Origin: Clostridium porci
Lineage (GTDB): Bacteria; Bacillota; Clostridia; Lachnospirales; Lachnospiraceae
Assembly: GCF_009696375.1 (NCBI RefSeq)
Contig: NZ_VUMD01000002.1
Span: 1 to 64,000, forward strand
Reading direction: 5' to 3'
DNA: 64,000 nt
Numbering within the stretch: the first letter of the stretch is position 1; every line of letters begins with the position of its first letter. The notes beneath the pieces are model-generated. The model saw nothing but the letters and a program-made list of their open reading frames with translations, searched no databases and was not told where the DNA came from. Made by a program: the position numbers and the translations under genes. Shown in pieces: positions 59,855-64,000 of the stretch.

Positions 59855-61326
59855 GGACCTGTTGACAAGCTAAAGAGAACTGGCTTTCTGTATGGTATAC
59901 TTATTATATCAATTGCAGGAGGTCATTTTTTATGATAGAAAAACAAAGCGGACAAATCTAGATGGTAATCCTCGATATGGAGGCTATGATCCCAGAGGAT
60001 CATCTTCTGAGACAGATTAAAGATTGTGTAAATTTTGATTTCATATACGAAAAAGCGGCCCCCTATTATTCCTATGTTGGAAGAAAATCTATTGATCCGG
60101 TTGTTCTGATAAAAATGCTGTTGATCGGCTATCTTTATGGAATCAAATCCGAGCGGAGACTTAAGGAGGAAGTGTAGCTTAACCTTGCTTACCGCTGGTT
60201 TTGTGGACTTGATCTTATGCATAGAGTACCGGATCACTCAACTTTTAGCCAAAATAGAAGAAGACGTTTTAAGGAAGCCGGCATATTACGAGAAATTTTT
60301 AATGAGATCGTACTGAAGTGTATAGAGCTTGGGATCGTATCTGGAGAAACCGGCGTTGCTGATGGTTCATTTCTTCCGTCTAATGTATCCTGGGACAGCC
60401 GCTATGAGGCAGTTGAGACGATTAACCGTTCCACTGTAAAATATATGGAAGAACTGGAAGCAGAACTTTCTTCTATGCCTGGTTATAAGAAGCCGGAGCT
60501 TGTAAAAAACGAAAAAGAATCTTTATAAAGTCGAACCGATCCAGAGTGTGGTTATATCCATCGGGCTCGTAAAAAGGGGCTGGGTTATCTGACAGAGATG
60601 ACAGTAGATACCAGACATGGCATTATTACCGGGGTGGATTGTTATCCTGCGAACCAGCGGGAAAGTGATAGTATCCTGGAGCATTTGAAGGGACAGCCCT
60701 GTAAATATCAGGAAATTGGATTAGATGACGGATATGATATAGGAGCGTACACAGAGGGTTAGAGTTATTAGGGATCAATGGTTATACGGCTATACGGGAA
60801 TATCAGAACAACGCAATGAAAAAAGGATTCTGTTATGAGGAATAAACAGATCGTTTCGTATGCAGCCAGGGAGAATATTTAGAGTTCCAGAAATTAATCT
60901 ATAAAAAGTCAACGCAGAACTATTACCGTTTATATAGATGTTCAAAAAAACAATGTAAAAACTGCCCAGGTTTTTCCGCTTGTGCCCTGGATCTTGGTAC
61001 AGTCAGAATCAATGCCAGCGCCTATTATCCCTCTTTTTATCGAAATAGCCAGAAAGTGGGAACCAGCGATTATTTGAGGATCATGCGGCTTAGGAGGATA
61101 TGGGCGGAAGGAACATTCGCAGTTTTAAAACGAGAACATAAATTGAATAAAATTCAGAAAAGGGGCCTTCAGAAAGCGATGGAAGAATGCCTCTTATCGG
61201 CAATAGCATTAAATCTAAAAAGACTGATCAAAGCGGTGTGAATAACCGGATTTATCAGCCTCTTTATGCTATTTCAGAAAAAAGTATACAAAAATAAACC
61301 TAGAAAAAGGGTTTGTCAACAGGTCC
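59855..61326 (+). mobile_element. Decayed IS1182-type insertion sequence
   Basis: Terminal inverted repeats GGACCTGTTGACAA (59855-59868) and TTGTCAACAGGTCC (61313-61326) are perfect over 14 bp. A 6-bp direct repeat, CAAGTT, flanks both ends (59849-59854 and 61327-61332). The transposase inside is heavily mutated. Confidence 0.8.
59932..61241 (+). pseudogene. IS1182-type transposase with several stops and a frameshift
   Basis: The frame from ATG 59932 meets TAG at 59959, TAG at 60175 and TAA at 60526, then a frameshift near 60763 and TAA at about 60841. Reading through gives AMIPEDHLLRQIKDCVNFDF, SIDPVVLIKMLLIGYLYGIK, LAYRWFCGLDLMHRVPDHST, ADGSFLPSNVSWDSRYEAVE, and finally RRIWAEGTFAVLKREHKLNK. 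This is the DUF772-plus-DDE arrangement of IS1182-type transposases. At least four stops plus an indel mark it as long dead, in contrast with the nearby IS4-family element. Confidence 0.88.
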
Positions 61327-61375
61327 CAAGTTTTGTGTAAACAGAAAAAACTGATATAAGATATGTCGTTAGTTA

Positions 61376-62497
61376 CTAAGGGCAGAGCCTAATTTTAAAG
61401 GTGGTTTTCAGCCATGCCTGACCTGGCTTCATTTTCTGGGAGAAAATCCGGCCCATATCCTCTGAATACTTGGCCTGCTGGTATTTGAAGAGCATCTGTC
61501 CATCCGGCAGCAGTCCCAGAATTTCAATTTTACCTGTTACATGGGACATGGCATAGCGGATGGTCTTACCCTGACCATTTTGCATAGCCTTGGCGCCCTC
61601 CACGATTTTGTACCCTTCCTCCAGAGGAACCTGAAACTGAGCTTTCACCCCGGATACAGGGCGGCATTGAAAAATATAATAAGGAGTAATGCCCCAGCGT
61701 GTCAGTCCTTTCAGAAGTGCGCCTAAGGTCTGACTGTTGTCATTGACGCCTTTTAAAAGCACAGTCTGGTTTTTTACCATAATTCCTGCTTTTAAGAGCT
61801 TCTGGATTCCTTTGTATGCTTCTGGAGTTAATTCCTGTGAATGGTTAAACTGAGTGACGACGTATATCTGTTTTTTCTGATTGTAGAAATTGAGAATATC
61901 TAAAAGCTCCTGGTCTTCATAAATTCTCATTGGAAGAACCACCGGGACCCTGGTGCCGAAACGAATTAAATCCAGATGGTCGATTGGGCTAAATAGTTCC
62001 AGATACCGTTTGATGGTAGCATTGCTGTTCATAAACGAATCTCCGCCGGAAATAAGTATATTGCTGATTTCCGTATGCTTCCTGACGTAGCCGGCCATCT
62101 CCTCGACGTTATCGGATGTTTCGTCATCTGAGATTCCTACCAGCCGCTTTCTGAAGCAGTGCCTGCAATACATTGCGCAGCAGTGAGTAGATAGAATCAA
62201 AGCAGTCTGTTTATATTTATGCTGTAACCCCGGCAGAACGGTGTTGTCTGTCTCTCCGCTTGTATCAAAGGCTCCGCTTAAGTCCGTTTCTTTAATAGAA
62301 GGCACAGACATTCGAAAGATTGGATCTTTCTCAGGATTAGACCAGTCGATTAGATTAAAATAGTAGGTTGGAATTGTCATCGGAAAACGTTCAAGGATTG
62401 CTTCCAGGTGTGTTTCTTGCTCGTTGGTAAGGTGGAGCCGTTCTTTGAGTTCACCAGCTTTTGTAATATTGGCTTTCAGTAGTTCTTTCCAAGTCAT
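61376..62497 (-). CDS. KamA-family radical SAM aminomutase-like enzyme
   Basis: The start is ATG 62497 (MTWKELLKANITKAGELKER), preceded by AAGGGG; the longer upstream frame lacks a ribosome binding site. The 373-residue protein has the radical SAM motif in LSTHCCAMYCRHCFRKRLVG (CxxxCxxC), then ISNILISGGDSFMNSNATIK and FGTRVPVVLPMRI, typical of lysine 2,3-aminomutase relatives. YAMSHVTGKIEILGL near the C-terminus contains a Lys in the position of the PLP-binding region. The amino-acid substrate is uncertain, and no beta-amino acid fermentation genes flank it. It is convergent with the dead IS. Confidence 0.85.
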   Translation of the reverse strand: MTWKELLKANITKAGELKERLHLTNEQETHLEAILERFPMTIPTYYFNLIDWSNPEKDPIFRMSVPSIKETDLSGAFDTSGETDNTVLPGLQHKYKQTALILSTHCCAMYCRHCFRKRLVGISDDETSDNVEEMAGYVRKHTEISNILISGGDSFMNSNATIKRYLELFSPIDHLDLIRFGTRVPVVLPMRIYEDQELLDILNFYNQKKQIYVVTQFNHSQELTPEAYKGIQKLLKAGIMVKNQTVLLKGVNDNSQTLGALLKGLTRWGITPYYIFQCRPVSGVKAQFQVPLEEGYKIVEGAKAMQNGQGKTIRYAMSHVTGKIEILGLLPDGQMLFKYQQAKYSEDMGRIFSQKMKPGQAWLKTTFKIRLCP

Positions 62498-62740
62498 ATC
62501 ATCATCCCCTTTTCCATATACTATTACGACTATATCAAATAAAAAAGCCATTTATATGAATAAACCCTTAAGAAAAAATAAATATTTTTGTGAATATACC
62601 ATATTCCCTAACCGTTTTCTAACATTTTTCCATGCTCTTTTCTGGATAATGATGGTATTTATTTCTGCTGAAAATATGTGTAATTCCAGTTGTTTTACAT
62701 ATAATTTACATAGACTTTACATTGAAAACTGGAAACTATA

Positions 62741-62769
62741 TTGACGATGGGTGAAATATCCCGTATAAT
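62741..62769 (+). promoter_or_regulatory. Promoter of the Na/Pi cotransporter gene
   Basis: TTGACG at 62741-62746 and TATAAT at 62764-62769 are exactly 17 bp apart, about 250 bases before the start codon. Confidence 0.8.
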
Positions 62770-62870
62770 GAGTATGTGTAAAGAAAGTGTAAATATAATG
62801 TAAATAATAAGAAAAGAGGCTGCATATATCATGAAATATGCCTGTACGATGAACGCCGCCGGTGTTAATA

Positions 62871-62926
62871 TGTGAGGCGTAACCTGCGATTTTAGAGATT
62901 AAAATGGCAGGCTATGCCTTATTTTT
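62871..62926 (+). terminator. Terminator-like hairpin in the leader of the Na/Pi cotransporter
   Basis: Arms AGGCGTAACCTGC and GCAGGCTATGCCT pair with one mismatch and one G-U, followed by TATTTTTA. It lies between promoter and gene, so it may be a regulated attenuator. Confidence 0.5.
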
Positions 62927-63016
62927 ACGGCTATTTTAGAATTCTTCACATATTCATATCCGAAAAATGGTAATGTAGTAACCTGACAATTTCTATCAGA
63001 CAAAAGGAGAAAGTAC

Positions 63017-64000
63017 ATGGGAGTAGAATTGGTATTGAGCTTGCTGGGAGGGTTGGGGCTGTTTCTGTACGGAATGCAGATGATGAGTACAAACCTGGAG
63101 GCAGTGGCAGGCAACCGGATGAAGCAGATTCTGGAGCGGCTTACGGCAAACCGTTTTTTAGGTGTTTTTGTGGGGGCAGGAATCACAGCCTTGATTCAAT
63201 CATCCTCTGCAACGACGGTTATGACTGTTGGCTTTGTTAATTCGGGCCTTATGTCTCTGCGGCAGGCGGTCTGGATTATTATGGGAGCCAACATTGGCAC
63301 TACGATTACCGGTCAGCTGATTGCCCTGGATGTCGGCGTTCTGGCGCCACTTATTGCCTTTGCCGGCATTATATTGCTGATTTTTGTGAAGAATAAAAAA
63401 ATACAGCATATAGGAGGAATCGTGGCCGGTATCGGTGTGCTGTTTATTGGCATGGGTATGATGAGCGACGCTATGGTTCCCCTGCGGGATTCCCCAACCT
63501 TTGTTGAGCTGATGACTAAGTTTTCCAATCCGCTGCTTGGAATTATTGTTGGAGCCGTATTTACTGCTATTATTCAGTCATCTTCGGCATCTGTAGGAAT
63601 TCTTCAGGCCCTGGCTATGGGGGGAGTTATTAATCTTCACAGCGCGGTGTTTGTTCTGTTTGGACAGAATATCGGCACATGTATTACTGCTCTTTTGGCT
63701 TCCATTGGTACAAGCAGGAACGCAAAGCGGGCTACTATGATTCATTTTATGTTTAATGTGATTGGAACGGTGATATTTGTTACCCTCTGTATCCTTACCC
63801 CCTTTACTGATTTTATAATCAGTCTTACACCGGACAATCCTGTGGCTCAAATTGCCAACGTTCATACAATATTTAATATCACAACTACAGTGATTCTCTT
63901 GCCCTTCGGTACGATGCTGGAGAAGCTGGCTACTATGATGCTGCCGGATAAGGCAGTACCAGTGAAGGATACCGATCGCTGGTTTGAGGATTTGATGGCT
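63017..64000 (+). CDS. Na/Pi cotransporter family protein (NptA/YjbB-like), 3' end outside window
   Basis: The start is ATG 63017 after AAAGGAGAAAGTAC. The 328 residues visible form two inverted helix sets, each with the family's QSSSA motif: ALIQSSSATTVMTVGFVNSG and AIIQSSSASVGILQALAMGG. MGANIGTTITG and FGQNIGTCITALLASIG follow each. This is the Na+-dependent phosphate transporter type II fold. The C-terminal part, often a PhoU-like cytoplasmic domain, begins at the window edge (PVKDTDRWFEDLMA). Expression may be controlled by the long leader. Confidence 0.92.
   Translation, partial: MGVELVLSLLGGLGLFLYGMQMMSTNLEAVAGNRMKQILERLTANRFLGVFVGAGITALIQSSSATTVMTVGFVNSGLMSLRQAVWIIMGANIGTTITGQLIALDVGVLAPLIAFAGIILLIFVKNKKIQHIGGIVAGIGVLFIGMGMMSDAMVPLRDSPTFVELMTKFSNPLLGIIVGAVFTAIIQSSSASVGILQALAMGGVINLHSAVFVLFGQNIGTCITALLASIGTSRNAKRATMIHFMFNVIGTVIFVTLCILTPFTDFIISLTPDNPVAQIANVHTIFNITTTVILLPFGTMLEKLATMMLPDKAVPVKDTDRWFEDLMA

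Larger units (their letters stand above)
62498..63016. other. Divergent intergenic region with promoter and structured leader
   Basis: It contains a consensus promoter at 62741-62769, a small hairpin with arms 62822-62827 and 62836-62841, and a terminator-like hairpin around 62871-62926. The transporter gene follows. A 106-codon ORF at 62424-62744 overlaps the radical SAM gene and is not supported. Confidence 0.55.

Noticed and set aside
62424-62744. A 106-codon plus-strand ORF upstream of the Na/Pi gene
   Set aside because: Overlaps the N-terminus of the radical SAM gene on the other strand and has no ribosome binding site.
1-64000. CRISPR arrays, rRNA and tRNA genes
   Set aside because: No regularly spaced repeats and no conserved rRNA or tRNA cores were seen on either strand by eye; a tRNAscan or Infernal run would settle it.

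Overview
The window looks like a gut-type Lachnospiraceae (Clostridium cluster XIVa, Firmicutes) chromosome. The basis is the low-to-mid GC content, AGGAGG ribosome binding sites, several TTG/GTG starts, the ireB-ruvX-DUF1292-rnj-yceG-trmR-U32 gene order typical of Firmicutes, pyruvate phosphate dikinase, and the linked DUF4037/DUF4125 genes. Species cannot be fixed from sequence alone. No rRNA, tRNA or CRISPR array was seen.

Left accessory region (1-3.6 kb): the 5' end of an IS256-type transposase, then decayed genes. A HEPN-like ORF is split by a 16-bp tandem duplication. A small gene carries a frameshift and a stop, a secreted-type domain has lost its signal peptide, and a sigma/ArpU-like ORF is interrupted by TAA. 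A MarR regulator with its own promoter and palindromic operator follows, overlapping a FUSC-type membrane protein (3.6-5.2 kb). Next is a minus-strand thiamine salvage operon (5.1-7.3 kb) with an intact TPP riboswitch and terminator. Its genes thiM, thiE, a HAD phosphatase and cytX are all broken by deletions whose ends fall in short sequences readable in both frames.

Core region (7.4-46 kb): TPR-DUF4037/DUF4125; DUF305; TSUP exporter; prmA-rsmE-cysteine desulfurase-thiI; a Crh-like HPr paralogue without the active histidine; mtaB; ireB, ruvX, DUF1292, RNase J, a short YceG-like protein, trmR, U32 peptidase; ydcF; an M16C peptidase; era-recO; class Ia ribonucleotide reductase nrdAB behind a leader with a terminator-like hairpin; a secreted beta-helix protein; a lipoprotein; glyS; a two-component system; and ppdK.

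Right accessory region (46.2-61.4 kb): a remnant of an integrative conjugative element (DUF6075-like, DUF3970, parA, broken parB, frameshifted repA). It is followed by an HTH-less GntR/UTRA protein, a full GntR regulator, and a phosphotransferase operon that carries every phosphorelay part: IIC, IID, IIB, a SIS-domain sugar-phosphate deglycase/isomerase, IIA, HAD phosphatase, HPr and enzyme I. An intact IS4-family element with a 12-bp target duplication sits between IIB and the SIS gene. An HPr-like fragment, an orphan winged-helix protein and a dead IS1182-type element follow. The window ends with a KamA-family radical SAM enzyme and the start of a Na/Pi cotransporter preceded by a structured leader.

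The strongest points for follow-up are the self-contained PTS with the IS inside it, the apparent division of HPr functions between two proteins, the multiply deleted thi operon behind a live-looking riboswitch, and the 16-bp duplication in the HEPN-like gene.
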